Source: an uncultured Anaerotruncus sp. (GTDB lineage: Bacteria > Bacillota > Clostridia > Oscillospirales > Ruminococcaceae). From it: a stretch of 7,293 nucleotides of DNA. The position numbers and the translations under genes were made by a program. Below, one piece after another: positions 1 to 5,824 of this stretch. Within the stretch, counting starts at the first letter, position 1. The number at the start of each line of letters is the position of its first letter. The notes beneath the pieces were generated by a model. The model did no database searches. It saw nothing but the letters and a program-made list of their open reading frames with translations, and was not told the origin of the DNA. The stretch covers positions 1-7,293 of the forward strand of contig NZ_CABUCJ010000114.1 in the NCBI RefSeq assembly GCF_902490045.1. The letters run 5' to 3'.

Positions 1-905
1 CCGCCGCCTTCTGCGGTGTGGTCGGCATGAAGCCGACCTACGGCGCCGTCTCCCGCTACGGGCTCGTCGCCTTTGCCTCCTCCCTCGACCAGATCGGCCC
101 GCTCACCCGCACGGTGCGCGACTCCGCGCTCCTGCTCGACGTGATCGCCGGGCACGACCCGCGCGACGCGACCAGCCTCGCGCGGGAGTGGGGGAGCTTC
201 GGTTCCGAACTCGGCCGGGAGGTCGGGGGGCTACGCGCCGCGCTCCCCGCCGAATTCTTCGGCGAGGGGATTTCGCCCGGGGTTTCCGCCGCCGTCAAGG
301 CCGCCGCCGCGCGGTACGAGCGCCTCGGCGTGCGGGTGGAGGAGGTCTCGCTGCCCACCCTGCGCCACGCCCTGCCCGCCTACTATGTGCTCTCCTCCGC
401 CGAGGCGTCCTCCAACCTCGCCCGGTTCGACGGGGTGCGCTACGGCTTTCGCGCCAAGGGCTGCCGCGACATCGGCGAGCTCTACCGGGAGAGCCGCAGC
501 CAGGGGTTCGGCGCGGAGGTCAAGCGGCGCATCCTGCTCGGCAGCTTTGTGCTGAGCGCGGGGTATTACGACGCCTACTATAAGAAGGCGCTTCAGGTGC
601 GCACCCTCGTCCAGCGGGATTTCGCGCGCGTCTTCGAGCGGTTCGACTTCCTGCTGGCCCCCGTCGCGCCCACCACGCCCTACCGGCTCGGGGAAAAGCG
701 GGACAGTCCGCTCGAGATGTATATGGGCGACGTGTGCACGGTGCCGGTCAACATCGCCGGCCTGCCCGCGCTTTCGCTGCCCTGCGGGACCGACGCGCAG
801 GGGCTTCCGGTGGGGATGCAGCTGATCGGCGGGCCGTTCTCCGAGCAGCTCCTCTACCGCGCCGCCTACGCCTATGAACAGAGCGAGGGAGGGAAACAGC
901 CATGA
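1..905 (+). CDS. gatA: Glutamyl-/aspartyl-tRNA(Gln/Asn) amidotransferase subunit A, 3' part
   Basis: GatA is the amidase subunit of GatCAB. It releases ammonia from glutamine so that Glu-tRNA(Gln) or Asp-tRNA(Asn) can be amidated in the cytoplasm. The frame is open from base 3 (AAFCGVVGMKPTYG), so the gene starts upstream of the window. This is the block just after the GGS motif of amidase-signature enzymes; the catalytic Lys and Ser residues lie in the missing N-terminal part. Visible family landmarks are SRYGLVAFASSLDQIGPLTRTVRDSA, the GHDPRDATS stretch, and the C-terminal block MYMGDVCTVPVNIAGLPALSLPCG followed by GLPVGMQLIGGPF. About 300 codons remain of a protein usually near 480-490 residues. 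The stop overlaps the gatB start (ATGA at 902-905), which indicates one operon and translational coupling; gatC probably lies upstream, out of view. Identification is secure. Whether Glu-tRNA, Asp-tRNA or both are substrates cannot be told from this. Confidence 0.97.
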   Translation, partial: AAFCGVVGMKPTYGAVSRYGLVAFASSLDQIGPLTRTVRDSALLLDVIAGHDPRDATSLAREWGSFGSELGREVGGLRAALPAEFFGEGISPGVSAAVKAAAARYERLGVRVEEVSLPTLRHALPAYYVLSSAEASSNLARFDGVRYGFRAKGCRDIGELYRESRSQGFGAEVKRRILLGSFVLSAGYYDAYYKKALQVRTLVQRDFARVFERFDFLLAPVAPTTPYRLGEKRDSPLEMYMGDVCTVPVNIAGLPALSLPCGTDAQGLPVGMQLIGGPFSEQLLYRAAYAYEQSEGGKQP

Positions 906-2329
906 GCGCGCGCGATCAATATGAGATGGTCATCGGGCTCGAGGTCCACTGCGAGCTCAAGACCGCGACCAAAATCTTCTGCTCCTGCCCCACCGCCTTC
1001 GGCGCGGAGCCGAACACCCAGTGCTGCCCCGTCTGCACCGGCATGCCGGGCGCGCTGCCCGTGCTCAACCGGCAGGTGGTCGAATACGCCGTCAAGGCGG
1101 GGCTCGCCGCCAACTGCCGCATCGCCCCCCACTCCAGGCAGGACCGCAAAAACTACTTCTACCCCGACCTGCCCAAGGCCTACCAGATCTCCCAGTACGA
1201 CCTGCCGCTCTGCGAAAACGGCTTCCTCGAGATCGAGACGGAGACCGGTTCCAAGCGGGTCGGCATCACCCGCATCCACATCGAGGAGGACGCGGGCAAG
1301 CTCGTGCACGTCGAGGGGCAGGGCACCCTCGTCGACTGCAACCGCTGCGGGGTGCCGCTCATCGAGATCGTCTCGGAGCCCGACCTGCGCTCGGCGGAGG
1401 AGGTCCGGGCCTACCTGCACAAGCTGCGCGCCGTCCTGCTCTACACCGGTGTCTCCGACTGCCGGATGAACGAGGGCTCGATGCGCTGCGACGTCAACCT
1501 CTCGGTGCGCAGGAGGGGGGAGGAAACCCTCGGCACCCGCACCGAGATGAAGAACCTCAACAGCTTCCAGTTCATCACCAAGGCGATCGAATTTGAATTC
1601 GCGCGGCAGGTCGACGCCGTCGAGGCGGGCGAAGCGATCGTACAGGAAACCCGCCGGTTCGACCAGGCCTCCGGCAGGACCCTTTCGATGCGCCGCAAGG
1701 AGGACGCCAACGACTACCGCTACTTCCCCGACCCCGACCTGCCGCCCATCGCCGTTTCCCCGGAGGAGCTCGGCGCGCTGCGCGGGGAGATCCCGGCGCT
1801 GCCTGACGAGCGCAAGCGTAGGTATGTCGAACGCTGGGGGATCACCCCGTTTGCCGCCGAGCTGCTCACCCTCCGCCGGGAGGCAGCCGACTACTTCGAG
1901 GAAACCGCCGCGCTTACCCGCTATCCCGCGCTCGCGGCGAACCTCATCCAGAGCAGCGCGGTCCCCCTGCTCGGGCCGAACGGAGGGAGCATCCCCCTGC
2001 CCCCCGCGCACATGGCCAAAATCGCGGACCTGCTCGGGGAGGGGCGGATCAACAGCGGCACCGCCCGCCGCCTCGTGCGCGAGCTGTGGGACACCGGCCG
2101 CGACCCCCTCGAGGCGGTGCGCGCGGAGGGGCTCGAGCAGATCAGCGACCGGGAGGCGCTCACTGCGCTGGCGCGCGAGGCGCTCGCCGAACTTCCCCGC
2201 GCCGCCGACGACTACCGGAGCGGCAGGACCGCCGCGCTCCAATCCCTCGTCGGGCGGGTGATGAAGAGGACGGCGGGACGCGGCAACCCCGCCCTGCTCC
2301 AGGAGATTTTCCGCTCCCTGCTCGACTGA
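902..2329 (+). CDS. gatB: Glutamyl-/aspartyl-tRNA(Gln/Asn) amidotransferase subunit B
   Basis: GatB is the kinase and tRNA-binding subunit of GatCAB. It activates the mischarged aminoacyl-tRNA with ATP and uses ammonia channelled from GatA. The 475-residue length is normal. The N-terminal catalytic cradle (about 1-290) shows YEMVIGLEVHCEL, the cysteine-rich stretch with C27, C29, C41, C42 and C45 (CPVCTGMPG), the RKNYFYPDLPKAYQISQYD block, IHIEEDAGKLVH, GVPLIEIVSEPD, the MNEGSMRCDVN motif and RRKEDANDYRYFPDPDLPP. A helical region follows. The C-terminal YqeY-like tail ends with LVGRVMKRTAGRGNP. The start is ATG at 902, overlapping the gatA stop, with GGAGG at 888-892 nine bases upstream. No gene follows on the same strand; a hairpin begins 12 bases past the stop. 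The DCNRCGVPL segment has Cys where I recall Tyr/Phe and Ala/Ser in other GatBs, a mild variation. Confidence 0.98.
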   Translation: MSARDQYEMVIGLEVHCELKTATKIFCSCPTAFGAEPNTQCCPVCTGMPGALPVLNRQVVEYAVKAGLAANCRIAPHSRQDRKNYFYPDLPKAYQISQYDLPLCENGFLEIETETGSKRVGITRIHIEEDAGKLVHVEGQGTLVDCNRCGVPLIEIVSEPDLRSAEEVRAYLHKLRAVLLYTGVSDCRMNEGSMRCDVNLSVRRRGEETLGTRTEMKNLNSFQFITKAIEFEFARQVDAVEAGEAIVQETRRFDQASGRTLSMRRKEDANDYRYFPDPDLPPIAVSPEELGALRGEIPALPDERKRRYVERWGITPFAAELLTLRREAADYFEETAALTRYPALAANLIQSSAVPLLGPNGGSIPLPPAHMAKIADLLGEGRINSGTARRLVRELWDTGRDPLEAVRAEGLEQISDREALTALAREALAELPRAADDYRSGRTAALQSLVGRVMKRTAGRGNPALLQEIFRSLLD

Positions 2330-2340
2330 ACGGCAAAAAA

Positions 2341-2372
2341 CGGGGCCCGCTCCGAATCCGGAACGGGCCCCG
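2341..2372. terminator. Intrinsic terminator shared by convergent gatB and the bactofilin gene
   Basis: Bases 2341-2354 pair with 2359-2372 in a 14-bp stem with one internal C-A mismatch and an AATC loop. Six A's at 2335-2340 become a T-run directly after the hairpin on the minus strand, so it is a textbook rho-independent terminator for the bactofilin gene (stop at 2386). On the plus strand the hairpin is followed only by CAAATCATTT, so termination of gatB here is plausible but weaker. Confidence 0.88.
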
Positions 2373-2385
2373 CAAATCATTTCGC

Positions 2386-3030
2386 TCAGAGGTTTTCAAA
2401 CGCCTTCTCGATCTCCTTGTCGCGGAGCACCTTGAGGGCGCCGTGGATGACCGCGCCCTGGTCGACGGTGACCAGCTCGGAGGAGACGTCGCCCAGCAGC
2501 ATGGCGTTCTGGTTGAAGACCGCAGCCTCCCGCGTCGTGACGTTACCCTTCACGCGGCCGTTGATCGTCGCGCGCGCAGCGCCGATATCCCCGATCAGCA
2601 CCGACTCCCCGTCCATCGTCAGGATGGCGGAGGCCGTGACGTTTCCCTGCACCCGGCAGGCCACCATTTCAATGTTGTTACCCTGGACGTTTCCGGTCAC
2701 CTGCCCGCAGATGCGGACGTTGCCCTTCGCGTCGATATCCCCCTTCATTTCGCCGAGCATTTCGACATGCCCGTCCGACAGGATTGTGCCGGTGATCGAC
2801 GTGCCCGCCGAAATGGTCGTCTTCTGCATGCCCTTGGCGGCGGGCGCCGGGCTCGCCGCGGCTTCCTCCGCCGCGGGCTCCTCCGCAGGCGGGGCCGGGC
2901 GGCGGTCCTTCTTGCCGCCCTCGTTCACCGCCAGCATGCTGAACCCGCCGAAAGCCGACAGGGCCACCGGAGCGATCAGGCCGATGCCAAACAGGCTTTT
3001 CAGGGTCGCCAGCATCCGTTTTACACTCAT
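2386..3030 (-). CDS. Bactofilin-family protein (polymer-forming cytoskeletal) with N-terminal hydrophobic segment
   Basis: Bactofilins self-assemble into non-nucleotide filaments that scaffold cell-shape or envelope functions, usually at the membrane. The 214-residue protein has three parts. Residues ~13-35 are hydrophobic (LFGIGLIAPVALSAFGGFSMLAV), followed by the basic cluster KKDRR (40-44). Residues ~45-67 are a Pro/Ala/Glu linker. From ~70 to ~195 is a right-handed beta-helix-like region of short repeats rich in G, V and I (GTSITGTILSDGHVEMLGEMKGDI, RVKGNVTTREA, LLGDVSSELVTVDQGAVIHG), typical of the bactofilin/DUF583 family. The tail DKEIEKAFENL is charged and helical. I chose ATG at 3030 over the one at 3039 because GAGAGG (3045-3040) lies 9 bases before it but directly abuts the earlier ATG. 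The gene stands alone, with its own promoter (3163-3191) and terminator. The family call is strong; the specific role is unknown. Confidence 0.9.
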   Translation of the reverse strand: MSVKRMLATLKSLFGIGLIAPVALSAFGGFSMLAVNEGGKKDRRPAPPAEEPAAEEAAASPAPAAKGMQKTTISAGTSITGTILSDGHVEMLGEMKGDIDAKGNVRICGQVTGNVQGNNIEMVACRVQGNVTASAILTMDGESVLIGDIGAARATINGRVKGNVTTREAAVFNQNAMLLGDVSSELVTVDQGAVIHGALKVLRDKEIEKAFENL

Positions 3031-3162
3031 GTTTACCATCCTCTCGTTTCCATTCTCAAACCCATGCCGGACAAAACCACCTCCGGCCGGTGGAAAGCAT
3101 CCGTGCGCGTCTGCCGCGGGCCGTTTCCGCGCGCCCGACGCACCTTGATCAAATGTAACTTC

Positions 3163-3191
3163 ATTATAGAATACTTTCCAAATTGTTGCAA
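3163..3191 (-). promoter_or_regulatory. SigA-type promoter for the bactofilin gene
   Basis: Read on the minus strand, TTGCAA (3191-3186) is followed by exactly 17 bases and then a perfect TATAAT (3168-3163). Transcription should start near 3156, giving an untranslated leader of about 125 nt before the ATG at 3030. The site lies in a locally AT-rich stretch. It is recognised by consensus only. Confidence 0.8.
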
Positions 3192-3192
3192 G

Positions 3193-3302
3193 ATGTTTAG
3201 AAATTTTTACCCATATTCATGCAATTTTTTCTGTTACCAAAACGGAATTGTTGAGTTTGGCCTCCTTAAACCGGGATCCAATCACACTTTTTAGATGTTT
3301 AG
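3193..3302. repeat. Short direct repeat pair AGATGTTTAG in the intergenic core
   Basis: The 10-mer AGATGTTTAG occurs at 3191-3200 and again at 3293-3302, 102 bases apart. Each copy is followed within three bases by AATTTTT. The first copy overlaps the last base of the bactofilin -35 element, so a DNA-binding regulator is possible. Chance similarity in AT-rich DNA is equally possible. Confidence 0.4.
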
Positions 3303-3430
3303 CGGAATTTTTCGGAAAGAGTCTAACTGAGTATTTTTCCATTTTGTGACCATGAAAGGGAATTTTTCCACCTCTCTTCTCAAAGCGGCGGCCCTCCCCG
3401 CCGCGACTCCCGGGTCCGCCTTATTCCATC

Positions 3431-3459
3431 TTGCGCTTCCCGCCGGCGGGAGGTATACT
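3431..3459 (+). promoter_or_regulatory. Probable SigA-type promoter of the lipoprotein gene, with a palindrome in the spacer
   Basis: TTGCGC (3431-3436), 17 bases, then TATACT (3454-3459; 5 of 6 matches to consensus). A start near 3466 would leave a leader of about 29 nt. The spacer contains a perfect 14-bp palindrome, TCCCGCCGGCGGGA (3438-3451), well placed to be an operator. The -35 match is only TTG, so strength is uncertain. Confidence 0.6.
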
Positions 3460-3494
3460 GGATTTAAATTAGATTGGACAGGGGGACCCGAAGG

Positions 3495-4871
3495 ATGAGA
3501 AAAAGTGCCGCCCGCGCGGCGGGATTGTGCGCGGCCTTCCTGCTGGCAGTGAGCGGGTGCGCCCCGGCGGGGTCTCTGCCGGGAGAAACGCCGGCGACCG
3601 CGGCGGCGGTATCCGAAGCGGACGGCAGATCGGCGGCCGATTCCGCCGTTCCGGAGGGATTTTGCGAGGTGCATATCGCCTTCCCCGACGGCCGCGAAAG
3701 CGTCGGGACGGGCGAAAAGCTGCGCGTGGACGAAAACGGAGACCTCCTCCCTCCCGCCCGGAGCGGCGCGGCGGATTTCCGCGCGGAGGAGCTCGTCACA
3801 CTCGATCTGCTGCTTCCCGAGGGGTGGACCGCACGGCTCCCCGACGAGGGGGAGGGCACCTATGCGGAGATGCTCCGCGGTCCGGTCAACCTCTATCGCG
3901 GCGATCAATGCGTCGGCACCGTGGGGTATGACCGCTTTGACGACGAACCGATCGAGGCATGGGAGGACTACGGCTTCGACGCGCCCCCCGCCGACTACCA
4001 GGGCTACTACCGCTGGCTGATGACCGGTTTTCGCACCTGGGACGATGGCTACACCCCCATCGCGCGGACCGGACGGACTTCCGCCGCGACCTGCCGGGTC
4101 CGCTATCCCGCGCGGCTCTTCGAGGATGGCGCGGACTACCGGAACAAGGGCGTCCTCTTCTGCGACCTCGATCTGCTCTATTTTACCGGTATCGAACTGC
4201 TCGACAGCGCCCTCACCGACGAACAGCTCCGCGTGATCGCGGACAGCGTCAGGCTCTCGGCGGACGAGCGCCCCTTCGACCCGCCGCTGCCCGTCCCCTC
4301 CGTCGAGACGCCGGAGGGATACCGGCAGACGGAGATTCTCTTCCCCGCCTACCAGGATGGCAAGGAGGACTACAACGCCGAAATTTACGAGATTCCCTCC
4401 TTTACCCTGCGCATGGCCCTGCCCGAGGGCTGGACGGTCCGCAAACCCGCGCAGACGGCCCCCGCCGGGGGCTTCTTCACCCCGATGGACCTCTATGACG
4501 GGGAAACGCCGATCGGCAGCGTCGGTTACATGACCTTCGAGGTCGTGGGACCGACGACCGAAGAGAACTTTCACCGGATGATCTATCATCAGCTGATGCT
4601 CGGTTCGGTCGTCAACTGGGACAACGACTACACCCCCGTCACGATGACCGAAACGACCTGCACCGCGACCTGCCGGGTGATGCGCAAGGCGGACGGCCCC
4701 GAATGGGAGGGGGTCAGCATGGCGGGCAGGCCAGACTTCTACAGCCCGGCCATCCTATCCTACGATGAAAAGCTGCTGGTATACGCGGCGATCTCCTTCG
4801 AGGAGGGGGCTGTCACCGGCGAACAGCTCGAAAGCATCGCGCGGACCGTCCGGTTCCTGCCGGAACGGTGA
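3495..4871 (+). CDS. Putative lipoprotein with two tandem homologous domains
   Basis: The product is 458 residues. It begins with a lipoprotein signal: basic MRKSAAR, hydrophobic AAGLCAAFLLAV, then lipobox VSGC with Cys22 as the lipidated residue, so it should be anchored on the outer face of the membrane. An Ala/Ser/Pro/Glu linker leads to two copies of one domain, at about 53-252 and 273-458. Matching landmarks in order are PEGF/PEGY (53, 273), LPEGWT (107, 309), PVNLYRGDQCVGTVGY/PMDLYDGETPIGSVGY, WDDGYTPI/WDNDYTPV, ATCRV, and LTDEQLRVIADSVRL/VTGEQLESIARTVRF (240, 440). I recognise no named family. The strand pattern and the closing 'EQL..IA..VR' helix recall DcrB/PsbP-like folds, which is inference only. 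ATG at 3495 is preferred: GGGGGA at 3481-3486 is 8 bases upstream, and starting there gives a clean signal peptide. TTG at 3474, seven codons earlier, is possible. The gene is monocistronic, with a promoter at 3431-3459 and a hairpin after its stop. Confidence 0.88.
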   Translation: MRKSAARAAGLCAAFLLAVSGCAPAGSLPGETPATAAAVSEADGRSAADSAVPEGFCEVHIAFPDGRESVGTGEKLRVDENGDLLPPARSGAADFRAEELVTLDLLLPEGWTARLPDEGEGTYAEMLRGPVNLYRGDQCVGTVGYDRFDDEPIEAWEDYGFDAPPADYQGYYRWLMTGFRTWDDGYTPIARTGRTSAATCRVRYPARLFEDGADYRNKGVLFCDLDLLYFTGIELLDSALTDEQLRVIADSVRLSADERPFDPPLPVPSVETPEGYRQTEILFPAYQDGKEDYNAEIYEIPSFTLRMALPEGWTVRKPAQTAPAGGFFTPMDLYDGETPIGSVGYMTFEVVGPTTEENFHRMIYHQLMLGSVVNWDNDYTPVTMTETTCTATCRVMRKADGPEWEGVSMAGRPDFYSPAILSYDEKLLVYAAISFEEGAVTGEQLESIARTVRFLPER

Positions 4872-4877
4872 CGGCAG

Positions 4878-4911
4878 AAAGGCCCCGGCCGCTTACGCGG
4901 CCGGGGCCTTT
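4878..4911. terminator. Bidirectional terminator between the lipoprotein gene and dpaB
   Basis: Bases 4878-4892 and 4897-4911 form a perfect 15-bp stem around a TTAC loop. It is GC-rich inside and closed by AAA/TTT pairs. It lies 6 bases after the lipoprotein stop and 13 bases beyond the dpaB stop, so it can end both convergent transcripts. The T-tract is only three bases on each strand, shorter than usual. Confidence 0.85.
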
Positions 4912-4924
4912 CCCGTTCAGAGGT

Positions 4925-5494
4925 TCACGCGTAGACCGGCTGGAGCTGCTTTCCCGCCAGCGCGGCCTCGAGCGCCGCGCCCACCTTGTCGAAGTGCGCC
5001 ACCACCGAGGTCGGCTTTTTGACCGGGTCGTCCTGCGACATGGGGACGAAATAGACGTTTTTGGCGTTCATCAGCACGCCGATGTTGCGCGCCGAACCGG
5101 AGAGCGCGTCGTTGGTCGACACCGCCAGCAAAAGCGGGTTCCCGTTGCGCAGATTCGACTTCGCGGCCATCGTCACAGGGGTGTCGTTCACGCCGTTTGC
5201 GAGCTTGCCGAGGGTGTTGCCCGTGCAGGGGACGATCACCATCGCGTCGAGCAGGTTTTTCGGGCCGATCGGCTCGACCTCCTCGATCGTATGCCACGCC
5301 TTGCGGCCGCACGCCCGCTCGATCCGTTCAAGCCAGTCGGCGGCCCTGCCGAAGCGGTTGTCGGAGACGTAGGATATCGGGGAGAGGATCGGAAACACGT
5401 CGTAAATCCCCGCGAGCTCCTCCATCACCGGCAGCACCTTCGCCCAGGTACAGAAGGAACCGGTCATGGCAAAACCCAGTTTTAATTTGTCCAT
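4925..5494 (-). CDS. dpaB: Dipicolinate synthase subunit B (SpoVFB/DpaB)
   Basis: DpaB is a flavoprotein-family subunit that works with DpaA to oxidise the lysine-pathway intermediate to dipicolinic acid, made in the mother cell and stored with calcium in the spore core. The 189 residues match the family throughout: LGFAMTGSFCTWAKVLP at the N-terminus, DNRFGRA (45-51), TIEEVEPIGPK (69-79), the phosphate-binding-type PCTGNTLGKLANG (89-101), DTPVTMAAKSNLRN (104-117), STNDAL (126-131), NVYFVPMSQDDPVKKP (146-161), and a QLQPVYA end. Length is normal and I see no broken motif. The start is ATG at 5494, with AGGAGGT (5507-5501) 6 bases upstream; the GTG one codon earlier is too close to that site. 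It overlaps the stop of a dpaA remnant by one base (TGATG), so the pair was once a coupled operon. No minus-strand promoter is visible upstream in what remains, and dpa operons are normally driven by SigK. Confidence 0.95.
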   Translation of the reverse strand: MDKLKLGFAMTGSFCTWAKVLPVMEELAGIYDVFPILSPISYVSDNRFGRAADWLERIERACGRKAWHTIEEVEPIGPKNLLDAMVIVPCTGNTLGKLANGVNDTPVTMAAKSNLRNGNPLLLAVSTNDALSGSARNIGVLMNAKNVYFVPMSQDDPVKKPTSVVAHFDKVGAALEAALAGKQLQPVYA

Positions 5495-5640
5495 CACAGC
5501 ACCTCCTGTTCAGACAGGCAGTTGCCGATCGTGTCGAGGATGATCTCCCCGGCGGTGATCGGCGCGGTTTTTCCAGGCAGCGAAAGCGCCCAGATCGTTT
5601 TGATGCCGAGGTCCCCGGCGGCTTCAAGGTCCACCCCGGT
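5494..5640 (-). pseudogene. dpaA: dpaA (spoVFA) 3' remnant, dipicolinate synthase subunit A
   Basis: Directly upstream of dpaB, the same strand encodes 48 residues ending in a stop that overlaps the dpaB start: TGVDLEAAGDLGIKTIW, then ALSLPGKTAPITAG, then EIILDTIGNCLSEQEVL. This matches the C-terminal end of DpaA, where GGVD-EAA, a GIK segment and a 'LPGK-AP-TAG' loop are characteristic. DpaA is normally about 290-300 residues with an NAD(P)-binding fold, so roughly 250 residues are missing. Upstream in frame the sequence becomes unlike DpaA (HPKFPPYPNARS) and meets a TAG at 5694-5692. No start codon with a ribosome binding site is present. The rest of dpaA is not in another frame either, because that DNA encodes a plus-strand pilin gene. 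The boundary is approximate (5637-5665). Confidence 0.8.
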
Positions 5641-5656
5641 AGAGCGCGCATTTGGA

Positions 5657-5677
5657 TAGGGTGGGAATTTAGGGTGG
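5657..5677. repeat. Short direct repeat TAGGGTGG at the dpaA break
   Basis: TAGGGTGG is present at 5657-5664 and 5670-5677, 13 bases apart, immediately beyond the point where dpaA homology ends. It may be a scar of the rearrangement or a chance repeat; nothing else like an insertion-sequence end is visible. Confidence 0.35.
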
Positions 5678-5749
5678 AGCGGTCGTTTGCACTACCATTT
5701 CCTGTATGTTTTTGCGGGCTTTGGTCCTGATTCTGGAAGGGATGCGCGG

Positions 5750-5778
5750 TTGAAAAAAGGCGCTGTTTCTGGTATGAT
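5750..5778 (+). promoter_or_regulatory. SigA-type promoter of the pilin-like operon
   Basis: TTGAAA (5750-5755; 5 of 6), a 17-base spacer, and TATGAT (5773-5778; 5 of 6) preceded by TGG, an extended -10. Transcription should start near 5785, about 40 bases before the first gene. It is the strongest plus-strand promoter in this part of the window and lies within a locally less GC-rich stretch. Confidence 0.82.
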
Positions 5779-5824
5779 AACAGGTAGGAAACGCGGCTTG
5801 AGAAACTCGCGGGGAGGTGTGGCC

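Larger units (their letters stand above)
3031..3494. other. Intergenic region between divergent bactofilin and lipoprotein genes, with AT-rich core
   Basis: This 464-bp gap holds no gene I can support. The bactofilin leader side (about 3031-3140) is GC-rich. The core from about 3141 to 3370 is markedly AT-rich compared with all other DNA in the window. It carries the bactofilin promoter and short direct repeats: AGATGTTTAG at 3191-3200 and 3293-3302, AATTGTTG at 3181-3188 and 3246-3253, and ATTTTTC at 3307, 3333 and 3362. A 7-bp hairpin stem (3385-3391 with 3398-3404) and the lipoprotein promoter (3431-3459) follow. The minus strand carries AAGGAGG at 3267-3261 but no usable start codon after it. 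Confidence 0.7.

Noticed and set aside
872..2380. Open frame of about 500 codons on the minus strand across gatB
   Set aside because: It lies fully antisense to a certain gene. Its composition (Gly, Ala, Arg, Val, Asp rich) is what GC-rich third positions give when read backwards, and it has no motifs or ribosome binding site.
3261..3267. AAGGAGG on the minus strand, considered as the ribosome binding site of a small gene
   Set aside because: No ATG, GTG or TTG lies at usable spacing after it, and the DNA that follows is the bactofilin promoter region.
2086..3294. Plus-strand open frame of about 400 codons running from inside gatB across the bactofilin gene
   Set aside because: It crosses a terminator and an opposite-strand gene with clear family identity. 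The translated product is low-complexity Arg/Ala/His-rich without motifs.
3385..3404. Perfect 7-bp GC hairpin with a 6-base loop, considered as a terminator
   Set aside because: No T-run follows on the plus strand and only three T's on the minus strand. No gene ends nearby in either direction.
3352..3498. A 48-codon plus-strand frame whose TGA overlaps the lipoprotein ATG (ATGA), resembling a coupled leader peptide
   Set aside because: No ribosome binding site precedes its ATG. The best promoter (3431-3459) lies inside it, so the normal transcript would not contain its start.
3291..4589. Open frame of about 430 codons on the minus strand across the lipoprotein gene
   Set aside because: Antisense shadow in GC-rich DNA. 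The sense strand has the lipobox, the duplicated domains, a promoter and a terminator.
5328..5651. Minus-strand 107-codon frame beginning with ATG at 5651 over the dpaA remnant and dpaB
   Set aside because: It reads a different frame from dpaA and dpaB and gives a motif-free basic sequence. The frame matching the DpaA C-terminus has no start here.
5687..5824. Upstream extension of the PilX-like gene by 46 codons
   Set aside because: The extension covers the promoter and predicted transcription start, lacks a ribosome binding site, and would bury the pilin leader within the protein. TTG at 5825 has GGAGG at proper spacing.
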